Program-made: the position numbers and the translations under genes | The notes under the pieces: model-generated | Databases searched by the model: none | Told to the model about the DNA's origin: nothing | The model's input: only the letters and a program-made list of their open reading frames with translations | Shown: positions 8,749-17,433 of the stretch, in pieces | Layout: the number at the start of each line of letters is the position of its first letter | Position numbering within the stretch: the stretch's first letter is position 1 | DNA from: Treponema sp. | GTDB taxonomy: Bacteria; Spirochaetota; Spirochaetia; Treponematales; Breznakiellaceae | DNA length: 34,970 bases | NCBI GenBank assembly: GCA_031274285.1 | Contig: JAISQJ010000117.1 | Span: 1 to 34,970, forward strand | Reading direction: 5' to 3'

Positions 8749-10119
8749 TCAAAGTTTTATGAGGCTTTCGGCAAAACCCCCGGAAGGTCTTGCGGCCCCC
8801 GCGTATTTCATGAGGAGCAGGAGGTTCCCAATGGCGGCGGCCTCCGCCGGCCCGGCAATAATCTCCTTGCCCGTGTAACGGCCGGTAAGATCGTTAAGAA
8901 AGGTATCCCTGCTGCCCCCGCCGATGATATGGACGGCGCCATAGGTTTTTCCGGTGATCCCTTCCAGGTCTTCTATGGCCTTCCTGTAGCTTGAAGCAAG
9001 GCTATGATAAATACAATAGGCAAGCTCGCCGGGACTTTCGGGAATCCTTCCGGCCCGGTACTGATCCTGAACGGCCTCTATCATCGAGGGGGGATTTAAG
9101 AAGCAGGGCAGGTTCACCTTAAAGGCGGGGTAATCCCGCATCCCGGCTTCCGCCTGCCGGGCCAGGACTTCCAGTTCCGCAAAACTGTAGCGGCCCCCCA
9201 GTTCGCGGCGGACCTGCTGCAGCATCCACAGGCCCATGATGTTTTTTAGCAGGCGGACCCTGCCGTCCAGGGCCCCTTCGTTGGTGTAGCCTGAGTTCCG
9301 GGCGGCCTCCGACAGAAGAGGGGAACCCTGGACGCCCAGGAGGCTCCAGGTGCCGGAACTGATATAAAGCTCATCCTCTTTAACGATGGAAACCGCCGAC
9401 GCGGTGTCGTGGCTTGCCACCATAAGGATCTCCGCATCACAGCCCGTTTCTTCCGCCAGGTCCCGGTCCAGGGTTCCCACGGTGTAGGGCGGCTCCCGGA
9501 GGGGATCAAAGAGCCGGGGAGGAAGGCCCAGCGCTTCGATAAGGGGAAAGGCCCAGGTCCTCTTTTCTGCATCCAACAATCCCGAGGTGGAAGCTGCGGT
9601 ATATTCGCTGTGCCGCTTGCCGGCAAGGGTCCCGGCAAGGCGAAAGGAAAAGTATTCGGGGAGAAAGAACAGAGCCGCCGCATCCTTAAGCCTTCCGGTC
9701 CCCTTGTCGGCCAGGAGCTGGTACACCGTATTGAAGGGCTGGCGGGCAATGCCGGTGACCCGGTAAAGCTCCTCATAGGGAACAGGGGTATCCAAATAGG
9801 GGGCGGTCCGGGGATCCCGGTAGGAATAGGCCGGCTCCAGGGGCTTTCCCTCCCGATCCGCCAGGACATAATCCACCCCCCAGGTATCAACGCCGATATA
9901 CCGGGGCCCCTTCCCCAGGGCGCAGCATTTCCTGATGCCCGCCTTTATTTCGGCAAAGAGCTTTTCCGTGTCCCAGACAAGGGACGTTCCCTGCCGCACC
10001 GGGGCGTTGGCAAAGCGGTGGGCCTCTTCGAGCACCAGCCTGTCATCCTCAACATGGCCCAGGATATGCCTGCCCCCGGAGGCCCCCAGGTCAATGGCCA
10101 GGTAGTAGATTTCGTTCAT
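8749..10119 (-). CDS. rhaB: Rhamnulokinase
   Basis: 456 residues, a FGGY-family sugar kinase that phosphorylates L-rhamnulose at O-1. N-terminal phosphate motif YLAIDLGASGGR, then GVDTWGVDYVLAD, SGTWSLLG and the C-terminal nucleotide motif IIGGGSRDTFLNDL. The frame stays open 38 codons further upstream, but the family start is clearly MNEIYYLAIDLG at 10119, preceded by a GGGCGGG-type site. It follows lptG by 22 bases, so rhaBAD appears to ride on the upstream transcript. Confidence 0.95.
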   Translation of the reverse strand: MNEIYYLAIDLGASGGRHILGHVEDDRLVLEEAHRFANAPVRQGTSLVWDTEKLFAEIKAGIRKCCALGKGPRYIGVDTWGVDYVLADREGKPLEPAYSYRDPRTAPYLDTPVPYEELYRVTGIARQPFNTVYQLLADKGTGRLKDAAALFFLPEYFSFRLAGTLAGKRHSEYTAASTSGLLDAEKRTWAFPLIEALGLPPRLFDPLREPPYTVGTLDRDLAEETGCDAEILMVASHDTASAVSIVKEDELYISSGTWSLLGVQGSPLLSEAARNSGYTNEGALDGRVRLLKNIMGLWMLQQVRRELGGRYSFAELEVLARQAEAGMRDYPAFKVNLPCFLNPPSMIEAVQDQYRAGRIPESPGELAYCIYHSLASSYRKAIEDLEGITGKTYGAVHIIGGGSRDTFLNDLTGRYTGKEIIAGPAEAAAIGNLLLLMKYAGAARPSGGFAESLIKL

Positions 10120-10141
10120 TTCCCGCCCCCCCAAATAAAAC

Positions 10142-11206
10142 TTATGTTTTCGCGCTTCCCAAAAGCAGGAGGCCCAGGATGATAAATACCCCCACGGGAA
10201 ACCAGGCCCCCGCCAGGGGGGGGATATAGCCAAGCCGGGCCATCATCATGGAGATCATCTCCATGACATAAAAAACCACCGCCACCGAAAGGCTTGCCAA
10301 AAGACTCATAAGGAGAATGTTTTTACGGAACCGGCCGCCCATGGAAATGGAAAGCACTATTACTACCAGGCTGACGGTGGAAAATGAAAAACGGTGGTAG
10401 TAATCCGAAAGGGCCCGGATAAAGGGAAGCCCCGCGGCTTTAAGATCCCCCACCAGGAGCCGGGCATCGGCGGCCCGGAGATCCTCCACCTCCACCGCGT
10501 TGCGGCGGAAGGTCTCCGGGCTTTCCCGGTAGACGCCGGTCTCCTCCAGGGGTCGGGCCCGCAGCAGATCCCCCTCCCACTGATAAATTACCGGGCTGGA
10601 GAGGCGCCAATATTCACCTGTCCAGACAGCCCTGGGGGAACGGACCAGGGAAATAAAGGCGCCGTTTTTATTTTGTTCCACGATATTCAGCCCGTTGAGG
10701 ACCAGGGCATCGTAATCAAAGTAATCCACCGAATAGATAAGATCCCCGCCGTTGGTTTTGATCACCACATCGGAACTGCTCTCCTGCCTGTCCTGGCGCA
10801 GATACTGGCGGGACAGGGAATTCTTGATCCGCAGGGTTGGTATAACCGCCAGGTCCTCAAAGTAGAAGGCAAAAACCGAGGCCAGGATCCCGATGATCAC
10901 AAAGGGCAGGCTGAAGCGCCAGAAGGGAATGCCGGAGGCAAAGATCGAGGTAAGCTCATTCCGGGCGTAAAGATCCCCCAGGGTATAGGCCGCGGCAAAG
11001 AGGAGGGAAATGGGCAGGGCAAAGGAAAAGCATTTCGGCAGGTAGAAAAGGCTGATCCTGAGTATTTCTTTTACCGGCACCTGGTAGTTAAGGTAACGGA
11101 AAATATTGGCAAAAAGATCGATGAGGGCCAGGAGCAGGATGAACATGGAGGCGGCCACAAAAAAGATGGGGAAAAACTGCTTAACCAGATATCTGTCCAG
11201 AATCAT
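10142..11206 (-). CDS. lptG: LptF/LptG-family permease, second gene (LptG-like)
   Basis: 354 residues with the YjgP/YjgQ family layout: three membrane helices in the N-terminal third (starting VKQFFPIFFVAASMF), a periplasmic beta-jellyroll middle (about residues 130-260), and three C-terminal helices. With LptB it powers extraction of lipopolysaccharide or a related lipid from the inner membrane. ATG overlaps the preceding lptF stop by four bases (ATGA), so the two are translationally coupled. lptA, lptB and lptC are not in the window. Many spirochaetes of this group lack typical LPS, so the cargo is uncertain. The F/G assignment rests on order and length only. Confidence 0.88.
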   Translation of the reverse strand: MILDRYLVKQFFPIFFVAASMFILLLALIDLFANIFRYLNYQVPVKEILRISLFYLPKCFSFALPISLLFAAAYTLGDLYARNELTSIFASGIPFWRFSLPFVIIGILASVFAFYFEDLAVIPTLRIKNSLSRQYLRQDRQESSSDVVIKTNGGDLIYSVDYFDYDALVLNGLNIVEQNKNGAFISLVRSPRAVWTGEYWRLSSPVIYQWEGDLLRARPLEETGVYRESPETFRRNAVEVEDLRAADARLLVGDLKAAGLPFIRALSDYYHRFSFSTVSLVVIVLSISMGGRFRKNILLMSLLASLSVAVVFYVMEMISMMMARLGYIPPLAGAWFPVGVFIILGLLLLGSAKT

Positions 11207-12471
11207 TTGCGAATCCTAAAGGCGCAGAGGATAAGCCCCGCCGTAACGGCAAGGATATTGGGGGTCCATATAGACCAGAAGGGGGAAAAGCCCATCCTAA
11301 TCCCCATGGTCTGCCCCCCCAGCAGCAGGGCCCAGTAAACAACCGCGATGATAAGGCCGATGATAAATCCCACGGTTTGGCCGCTCTTCTTGGCCAGGAG
11401 TCCCAGGGCCACCGAGAGAAAGACAAAGGAAAAAGCCCCCAGGGGGATGGAAAACTTTTTGTAGAATTCCAGGAGGTAATAGAACAGGGACCGATCCCTC
11501 CTTAGGGAATGATAGGTAAGAATTTCCCGCTGCAGCTCCGCCAGTTGAGAGGTCCTGCGGTTCCAGCTTTCGTTTTCGGGACCCCGGCGCAGACTCTCCT
11601 CAAAGGAGAGGGCCTGGGAACTGATCCGGTTAAGCCGGGCCTCCAGGTTGATCTTAAGGGCAACCTGTTTCTTTTGTATTTCCCGGTACACGTCGAAGGA
11701 ACTCATTTCCCGGGGGGTGATCGAGGAAACCGCCTGGATAAGGTCCTCCTGGGGAACCCAATAGCGGAGAAAGGTGGTGGAAGCGTAATCGTAATCGTAA
11801 CGGGCGGATTCCTTGGAGGACTGGACAAAGGCGGTATCCAGGTCCAGGCTGAGCCCCTCCCGGCCCCGGTCCCGGAGTTCCGCATTTTTCGCCAAAATTA
11901 TCCGCCGCTCCCCGTCGCCGGTACGGTCCAGGATCAGGACATTTTCGATGGAGTTACCCGATACTTCCCCGGTAACAATGATGGTTTGCTTGAAGCGTTT
12001 AACCGAATTGGCCTCCAGTTCCAGGGCCGGGGTGGAAACCAGAATCCGGCGGTACAGTTTATTGAACTGTATGGTTCCCGCGGGGAGGAGCACATCGTTG
12101 GCCACAAAGGAAAGGAGGGATACGAAGATTCCCACCGCCACCGCGGGGATAAAGATGATCCGATAGGAAAGTCCCGATGAAAGCATAACCAGGATTTCGT
12201 TATCGCTGGTCATGCGGCCCACGGTCATGAGGGTGCCCACCATGGAGGCGAAGGGGGCGGAGAGGGCCACCACCGAGGGCAGGGCGTAAAAAACCAGGAG
12301 GGCCACCTCCCCAAAGGGCACCCGCTTGGTAAGGATCTCCTGGGCCAGGAGGAGCAGTTGGTTTACAAAAAAAATGATGAAAAAAAACAGAAAGGCAACA
12401 AGAAACGAAAACAGGGCTTCCAGTACGATGTAACGGAATAGGGTCCAGGAAACGGAACGGTACTTAACCAT
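11203..12471 (-). CDS. lptF: LptF/LptG-family permease, first gene (LptF-like)
   Basis: 422 residues of the YjgP/YjgQ family. N-terminal helices include FLVAFLFFFIIFFVNQLLLL; the loop MVGTLMTVGRMTSDNEI is the conserved cytoplasmic coupling region that contacts LptB. A periplasmic domain (about residues 150-310) is followed by three helices near the C-terminus. It probably pairs with the overlapping downstream gene as the LptFG heterodimer. It starts 18 bases after dut. Confidence 0.9.
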   Translation of the reverse strand: MVKYRSVSWTLFRYIVLEALFSFLVAFLFFFIIFFVNQLLLLAQEILTKRVPFGEVALLVFYALPSVVALSAPFASMVGTLMTVGRMTSDNEILVMLSSGLSYRIIFIPAVAVGIFVSLLSFVANDVLLPAGTIQFNKLYRRILVSTPALELEANSVKRFKQTIIVTGEVSGNSIENVLILDRTGDGERRIILAKNAELRDRGREGLSLDLDTAFVQSSKESARYDYDYASTTFLRYWVPQEDLIQAVSSITPREMSSFDVYREIQKKQVALKINLEARLNRISSQALSFEESLRRGPENESWNRRTSQLAELQREILTYHSLRRDRSLFYYLLEFYKKFSIPLGAFSFVFLSVALGLLAKKSGQTVGFIIGLIIAVVYWALLLGGQTMGIRMGFSPFWSIWTPNILAVTAGLILCAFRIRK

Positions 12472-12489
12472 GGGCTCCCCCGGAAAAAT

Positions 12490-12936
12490 CTAGCGCCCGG
12501 TGGAACCAAAACCGCCTGAACCACGGGTAGTCGCACTTAAATGTTCTGCCGCTTCAAGAACCGCATGAACCACCGGGGAAAAAACCAACTGGGCGATCCG
12601 GTCCCCGTTTTTCACCGTAAAGGGAAGGGCGCCCAGGTTAACCAGGATGACCTTTAACTCCCCCCGGTAATCGGAATCAATGGTTCCGGGGGAATTGAGC
12701 ACCGTCACCCCCTGGGAAACGGCGAGCCCCGACCGGGGCCGCACCTGGGCTTCGCAGCCCAGGGGAATCTCCAGCATAAGCCCCGTGGGAATAAGGGCCC
12801 GCCCCAGGGGGGGGATAACCAGGTCCTCCCCAAGGAAGGCCCGCAGATCCATCCCCGCGGCCCCTTCGGTTTCGTAACGGGGCAGGGGAAGCTGGGGGTC
12901 CCGCCTTAGTATCTTTACCACCGGCTGTCCGTTCAC
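12490..12936 (-). CDS. dut: dUTP diphosphatase (dUTPase)
   Basis: 148 residues, normal trimeric dUTPase size. It hydrolyses dUTP to dUMP, limiting uracil in DNA. All five motifs are seen: GAAGMDLRA, RPRSGLAV, GTIDSDYRGELKV with the catalytic Asp, GDRIAQLVF and the C-terminal RGSGGFGSTGR. The open frame extends into pnp, but that part only mirrors the pnp Gly/His tail. The chosen start is GTG at 12936-12934, one base after the pnp TAA, giving VKILRRDPQLPLPRYE as in the family. No strong ribosome site is visible, so translation may re-initiate after pnp. Confidence 0.93.
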   Translation of the reverse strand: MNGQPVVKILRRDPQLPLPRYETEGAAGMDLRAFLGEDLVIPPLGRALIPTGLMLEIPLGCEAQVRPRSGLAVSQGVTVLNSPGTIDSDYRGELKVILVNLGALPFTVKNGDRIAQLVFSPVVHAVLEAAEHLSATTRGSGGFGSTGR

Positions 12937-12937
12937 C

Positions 12938-15121
12938 TTAGAAGCGGCGGCCCCCCCGGCTATCGTGTCTGCCTCCGGAAGGGCCGTCGTGCCTGCCCCC
13001 GGCGTCGTGCCCGTCGGAGGAAGCCCCGTCGGGATCAATGGCGTCGATGTAGGAAAGGTTAAGTCGGCCCATCTTATCGACCTCCAGAAGCTTAACCGGG
13101 ATTTCCTGCCCTTCCTTTACCACATCGGTAACCTGGGCGATTCGCTGGCGGGAAAGCTTGCTGATATGTACCAGCCCCTCCTTGCCGGGGAGAATCTCCA
13201 CAAAGGCGCCGAAATCCATGATCCGTTTTACCACACCGTTGTAAACCCGCCCGGTCTCCGGATCGGACACGATGCCCTGGACCGCCATCTTGGCTTCCTC
13301 CGCATCCTTGGCGTTTTTGCCGTAGATCGTCACCGTACCGTCGTTTTCCGTGTTGATGGTAACGCTGTACTGCTCGCAGAGGGCCTTGACGTTTTTCCCG
13401 CCGGGACCGATGAGGGCGCCGATCTTGTCTATCTCGATCCGCATGGTAACGATCTTGGGGGCGTACTCGCTGATGGCGGAGGCGGGCCGGTTGATGGTCT
13501 TGTTCATGATCGAAAGGATGTGGAGCCTGCCCCGCTTGGCCTGGTCCAGGGCCTTCCGCATGATCTCCGGGCTTACCCCGGCGATTTTTATGTCCATCTG
13601 GAAGCCGGTGATCCCGTCTTCGGTGCCGGCGACCTTAAAGTCCATGTCCCCCAGGTGATCCTCTTCCCCCAGGATGTCGGAGAGCACCGCATAGCGGCTG
13701 CCCGGCGCTGCGCTTTCGGTGATAAGGCCCATGGCGATCCCCGCCACCGGCTTCTTCATCGGGACCCCCGCGTGGAGCATGGCCAGGGTGCCGCCGCAGA
13801 CCGTAGCCATGGAGGACGAACCGTTGGATTCCATGATCTCCGAAACCACCCGGACGGTGTAGGGAAACTCCTCTTTGCTGGGAACCATGGCTTCCAGGGA
13901 ACGGCGGGCCAGGTTGCCGTGGCCAATCTCCCGGCGGCCGGTACCCAGCCTCCCGACCTCCCCCACGGAATAGGGGGGGAAATTGTAGTGGAGGAGGAAA
14001 TTTTCCCGCTTATCCCCCTCGATATCGTCGAAGATCTGCTCGTCAAAGACCGTTCCCAGGGTGGTTACCACCAGGGCCTGGGTCTCGCCGCGGGTAAAGA
14101 GGGCTGAGCCGTGGGTCCTGGGCAGGAGCCCCACCTCGCAGGTAATTTCCCGAATATCCTCGGTGCCCCGGCCGTCCACCCGGCGGCCCTTCTCCAGAAT
14201 CGAGGCCCGGAGAATCTGGTATTCCATATCCTCGAACAGGGCGCCGAAAAGTTTTTTCTGATTTTCGTCTTCAAGCTGGGCGGTATATTGGGCGGCAATA
14301 TCGGCCTTTACCCGGCCGATGGCATCGTGACGTTCACGCTTCCCCTTGAGGAAACAGGCTTCCTCCAGCCTGGGATAGGCGGCGTCCCGAATGGCCTGGG
14401 CGTTTTCCAGCGTGTAGCTGGGGCTCGTAAGGGGCAGCTTGGGCTTGCCCGCCAGTTCCCGCAGCTTTTCCTGGAGGCCGCAGAATTCGATGATCACCTG
14501 GTGGGCCTTTTCCAGGGCCTCCACCATGAGGTCTTCGCTTACCTCTTTGGCCCCCCCCTCCACCATGGTGATCCCGTCTTTGGTACCGGCCACCATGATT
14601 TCCAGCGTGGATTTTTCGATCTCCTGAAAGGTAGGGTTCACTACCAGCCGGCCTTCAACCTGGCAGATCCGCACCCCCGCGATGGGACCGTTAAAGGGGA
14701 TGTCAGAAATGTGCACCGCCGCGGAACTGGCGATAATGGCCAGAATATCCGGGGGGTTTACCTGATCCGCGGAAAGGGTGGTGGGCACCACCTGTATCTC
14801 CCGGCCGAAGCTCTTATCAAAGAGGGGCCGCATGGGCCGGTCAATGAGCCTGGATACCAGGATCTCCTTGTCCTTGGGGCGGGTTTCCCGCTTGATGAAA
14901 CCGCCGGGAATCTTCCCCGCGGCATAGTATTTTTCGTTGTAATCTACCGTCAGGGGCACATAATCCAGGCCCTCCACGGCTTCATTTGAAGAACAAACGG
15001 TCGCGATGACCGCCGAACCCGCATAATGGGCGAAAACAGCGCCGTTGGCCTGTTTCGCAATCCTGCCGGTTTCCAGGATAAGATCCTTTCCGCCGATTTG
15101 TAAGGTTACCTGTTGTGTCAT
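12938..15121 (-). CDS. pnp: Polyribonucleotide nucleotidyltransferase (PNPase)
   Basis: 727 residues. It is the 3'-to-5' phosphorolytic RNase of the degradosome. Domain order is RNase PH 1 (about 10-140), helical linker, RNase PH 2 (about 320-460, with FLLHYNFPPYSVGEVG and GDMDFKVAGTEDG), KH (IGALIGPGGKNVK, near 565) and S1 (GAFVEILPGKEGLVHIS, near 640). The last ~30 residues are an unusual Gly/His/Asp/Arg-rich tail. It follows rpsO, as in many bacteria; the 65-base gap holds a small stem (CGGCC at 15153-15157 with GGCCG at 15162-15166), which could be a processing site. Confidence 0.98.
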   Translation of the reverse strand: MTQQVTLQIGGKDLILETGRIAKQANGAVFAHYAGSAVIATVCSSNEAVEGLDYVPLTVDYNEKYYAAGKIPGGFIKRETRPKDKEILVSRLIDRPMRPLFDKSFGREIQVVPTTLSADQVNPPDILAIIASSAAVHISDIPFNGPIAGVRICQVEGRLVVNPTFQEIEKSTLEIMVAGTKDGITMVEGGAKEVSEDLMVEALEKAHQVIIEFCGLQEKLRELAGKPKLPLTSPSYTLENAQAIRDAAYPRLEEACFLKGKRERHDAIGRVKADIAAQYTAQLEDENQKKLFGALFEDMEYQILRASILEKGRRVDGRGTEDIREITCEVGLLPRTHGSALFTRGETQALVVTTLGTVFDEQIFDDIEGDKRENFLLHYNFPPYSVGEVGRLGTGRREIGHGNLARRSLEAMVPSKEEFPYTVRVVSEIMESNGSSSMATVCGGTLAMLHAGVPMKKPVAGIAMGLITESAAPGSRYAVLSDILGEEDHLGDMDFKVAGTEDGITGFQMDIKIAGVSPEIMRKALDQAKRGRLHILSIMNKTINRPASAISEYAPKIVTMRIEIDKIGALIGPGGKNVKALCEQYSVTINTENDGTVTIYGKNAKDAEEAKMAVQGIVSDPETGRVYNGVVKRIMDFGAFVEILPGKEGLVHISKLSRQRIAQVTDVVKEGQEIPVKLLEVDKMGRLNLSYIDAIDPDGASSDGHDAGGRHDGPSGGRHDSRGGRRF

Positions 15122-15186
15122 GAAATAAAGTGTCCTGCTCGATTGAGGTGTGCGGCCATACGGCCGTACAGAATAGGGATGGCCAT

Positions 15187-15456
15187 TTATTTGCGCAGCC
15201 CAAGATCCTTGATAAGGGAACGGTATTTTTCAAGATTAACGCGCTGGATGTACTTCAAAAGCCTCCGGCGTTTTCCGACCAGGATGAGCAAACCCCGTTG
15301 GCTGGATTTGTCCTTCTTAAACTGCCGGCAGTGCTCGGTGAGATGGTTGATCCGCTCCGTGAGCAGGGCAATCTGGACCTCCGACGCCCCCGAATCCTTT
15401 TCGGATTTTCCAAATCTGGAAACGATGGATGCCGACTCTTCTTTACTTAATGCCAT
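15187..15456 (-). CDS. rpsO: Ribosomal protein S15
   Basis: 89 residues, exactly the family size. S15 binds 16S rRNA at the central-domain three-way junction early in 30S assembly. Family phrases: GASEVQIALLTERINHLTEH and GLLILVGKRRRLLKYI. An AGGAG site lies upstream of the ATG. It sits between ribF and pnp in the usual order. Confidence 0.98.
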   Translation of the reverse strand: MALSKEESASIVSRFGKSEKDSGASEVQIALLTERINHLTEHCRQFKKDKSSQRGLLILVGKRRRLLKYIQRVNLEKYRSLIKDLGLRK

Positions 15457-15496
15457 AGCTATTTATACTCCTATTGGGAACCAGGTAAGGCCTGCC

Positions 15497-16291
15497 CTAG
15501 GGGGAACAGGTTTCGAGTAATTCAACTGCCGTGGGAAAAAACGACGTTTGTTTAAGGATAAGCTGTCCTGAATCAATGACTATATCCGTCCTTAGTCCTT
15601 CGTTGGAATTCGCGTCATACGCCGCCGCGGCATACCGCCCGCCGGGGGGGGCCGCCCGGCCCGTAAGGTCCCAAAGCCATTCGCCCCGGACTTCCCGCAC
15701 CCTAAGGCCCGCCAGATCCATACGGTAGGGCCGGCCCAGCAAAAGAGACGCTTCCCGAAGGTTCCCCGCGCCAATGGCCTGCCGTATCCGGCTGGAACTG
15801 ACCGGCGCCCCCCCTTCCTTAAGCGGCGGTACCACCTCGGTAAGGGCCCCCCCGGCCAGCAGTTGAATACCCCGGGCGTCCGTATCCAGGCGGTAACCGC
15901 AGCGAAAATTGGCGCCCACCGCCAGGTAAGCGATCCGCCTTCGCCCCAGGAGGGAAATGAATTCCTTGCCAGATAGTTTACTAAAATCCCCGGAAAAGTC
16001 AATGAGCACCGTAAAGGCCGCGCCCAGCCCTTCCAGAGTCTTGAGTTTCTGGGGGAGGCTGTAAATATCCCCCGGATAGCTTTGGGGATGAAGGACGGAC
16101 CGGGGATTCTGGCGGAAGGTAATGATCCCCCCCAGGCCTCCGTGGGACCCGGCATAGTCGAGCACCTTCCCGATGAGTTTTTGATGCCCCCGGTGTACCC
16201 CGTCAAAGCCCCCGATGCTCAGGCCCAGGGAATGCTCCCCCAGGGGCCGCCCGGCGGGGTCGATAAAAGTTTCCCAATCAATGGTTAGCAT
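15497..16291 (-). CDS. ribF: FAD synthetase (RibF-type) with degenerate riboflavin kinase region
   Basis: 264 residues, while bifunctional RibF is usually about 300-315. The N-terminal nucleotidyltransferase half is intact: GGFDGVHRGHQKLI (HxGH site), ITFRQNPRSVLHP, GANFRCGYRLDTDA and VSSSRIRQAIGAG, ending LLGRPY near residue 188. The C-terminal ~75 residues do not show the riboflavin kinase signature (a GRTLGFPTAN-like motif) and are too short; only a faint PGGRYAAAAYD resembles the kinase PxGVYA strand. FMN adenylylation is therefore likely, and riboflavin phosphorylation by this protein doubtful. Only 40 bases separate it from rpsO, so a frameshifted remainder is not hidden there. Confidence 0.9.
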   Translation of the reverse strand: MLTIDWETFIDPAGRPLGEHSLGLSIGGFDGVHRGHQKLIGKVLDYAGSHGGLGGIITFRQNPRSVLHPQSYPGDIYSLPQKLKTLEGLGAAFTVLIDFSGDFSKLSGKEFISLLGRRRIAYLAVGANFRCGYRLDTDARGIQLLAGGALTEVVPPLKEGGAPVSSSRIRQAIGAGNLREASLLLGRPYRMDLAGLRVREVRGEWLWDLTGRAAPPGGRYAAAAYDANSNEGLRTDIVIDSGQLILKQTSFFPTAVELLETCSP

Positions 16292-16319
16292 GAAACTTTG
16301 TTTCCTGTTCGATTATAAG

Positions 16320-16339
16320 CCGCGCCCCCAAGGGCGCGG
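16320..16339 (-). repeat. GC-rich hairpin in the truB-ribF gap
   Basis: CCGCGCCC (16320-16327) pairs with GGGCGCGG (16332-16339) around a 4-base loop. On the minus strand no T-run follows, so it is not a standard terminator. A TATAAT hexamer (minus, 16317-16312) lies just after the stem but no -35 fits. The gap is also bounded by a 14-base direct repeat, ATGGTTAGCATGAA on the plus strand, at 16281-16294 and 16346-16359; one copy covers the ribF start and the other the truB stop. Confidence 0.6.
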
Positions 16340-16349
16340 GGGGCTATGG

Positions 16350-17291
16350 TTAGCATGAAGGAGGATTCTCCGGGGGCCGCCGCGCATAAACGCAGCCGTA
16401 GGTCCAGCCATTGCCGCTCCATTCCACCATGGCGGCGAATTGGTCCCCCGCAAAAACCGCCGCGGCCCGCCCCCGGCCGCTCCCCGGCGCCCGGGGATCG
16501 CCGGTCTCGCCGGAGGGTTCCAGCCCCGCCAGCAGGGGGCCCAGGGGCCGGCCGTGAATCAGGGGCTCAAGGAGCGGGGGCTCCCCTTCGAGGCGGGGGA
16601 TGCCCAGGGCCTCAAAGAAGGCCCGGTCTATGGGCCGCAGGGCTTCCCTGGCAAGCGGGGCTTCCGGGGGGAAGGCCGCTTCCACGGAGAATCCCGCCAC
16701 CGCGGTGCGCCGCAGGGCCGCCAGGTGGGCCCGGGAACCGCAGGCCAGGGCAATGTCCCGGGCCAGGGAACGGATGTAGACGCCGCCGGAACAGGAGACC
16801 CGTATCCGGCCCAGGGGCGGCTCCCAGGCGAGCAGTTCCAGCTCATAGATGGTGACGGGACGCTTTTCCATCTCCGGCTTTTCTCCGGCCCGGGCCAGTT
16901 CCGAGGCCCGCCGGCCCCCCAGGTGGATGGCCGAATAGGCCGGGGGGGCCTGCAGGATCTCCCCCCGGAATTGAGCCAGGATCCCCTCTACCTGCTCCCT
17001 GTCGGGCGGCGCGGCGCGGGCGACGACCTGACCCTCGGGGTCCAGGGTATCGGTTTCCTCCCCAAAGCGGATGGTACCCAGGTAAGTTTTGCCGCAGTGG
17101 GAAACCCAGGGACTGAGCCGCAGGGCCCTGCCCGCCAGAACCACCAGGAGGCCGGAGGCGAATTTGTCCAGGGTGCCGGTGTGGCCCACCTTACCCGTTC
17201 CCAGGGCCCTTTTTGCCGCCCCCAGGGCTTCAAAGGAGGTAAGGCCCGGTTGCTTGTCCAGGAGGAGAAAACCCGAAATTTGATTGTCCAT
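16350..17291 (-). CDS. truB: tRNA pseudouridine-55 synthase
   Basis: 313 residues. It makes the universal pseudouridine 55 in the tRNA T-loop. The catalytic motif GHTGTLDKFASGLL has Asp42; other family parts are GKTYLGTIRFGEETDTLD, QAPPAYSAIHLGGRRASELAR and SCSGGVYIRSLARDIA. ATG at 17291 is preferred; a GTG nine codons upstream adds residues not typical of the family. Normally truB follows rbfA directly, but here an opposite-strand ATPase gene lies between them, so a private promoter is probable. Confidence 0.96.
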   Translation of the reverse strand: MDNQISGFLLLDKQPGLTSFEALGAAKRALGTGKVGHTGTLDKFASGLLVVLAGRALRLSPWVSHCGKTYLGTIRFGEETDTLDPEGQVVARAAPPDREQVEGILAQFRGEILQAPPAYSAIHLGGRRASELARAGEKPEMEKRPVTIYELELLAWEPPLGRIRVSCSGGVYIRSLARDIALACGSRAHLAALRRTAVAGFSVEAAFPPEAPLAREALRPIDRAFFEALGIPRLEGEPPLLEPLIHGRPLGPLLAGLEPSGETGDPRAPGSGRGRAAAVFAGDQFAAMVEWSGNGWTYGCVYARRPPENPPSC

Positions 17292-17355
17292 TGGAATAGC
17301 TTTACCTGTGGTATTCACCGTCTTTTTAATGCCGATTTACGGCTGGCCCGCGGCT

Positions 17356-17385
17356 ACTGTAAGATATTTCATTCACCCTTGCCAA
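17356..17385 (-). promoter_or_regulatory. Candidate truB promoter
   Basis: On the minus strand TTGGCA (17385-17380) and TACAGT (17361-17356) are 18 bases apart, upstream of truB. The -35 overlaps a perfect palindrome, CCCTTGCCAAGGG (17377-17389), which could be an operator. The call is by eye and fits the need for a promoter after the antisense gene. Confidence 0.4.
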
Positions 17386-17404
17386 GGGCGGTACATGCCC
17401 TGTT

Positions 17405-17433
17405 TTGCCCCTTGCCTGTTTTGGTGGTATAGT
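17405..17433 (+). promoter_or_regulatory. Candidate promoter of the ATPase/nuclease gene
   Basis: TTGCCC (17405-17410), 17-base spacer, TATAGT (17428-17433). A start about 7 bases after the -10 would fall on or next to the ATG at 17440, so the transcript could be leaderless; no Shine-Dalgarno is seen between. It is back-to-back with the candidate truB promoter. Confidence 0.45.

Noticed and set aside
7523-8878. 451-codon + strand frame opposite rhaA
   Set aside because: Shadow of rhaA with no recognisable motifs, while RhaA matches its family over its whole length.
12937-13038. N-terminal extension of dut into pnp
   Set aside because: The added residues only mirror the pnp Gly/His tail in another frame; dUTPase family similarity begins after the GTG at 12936.
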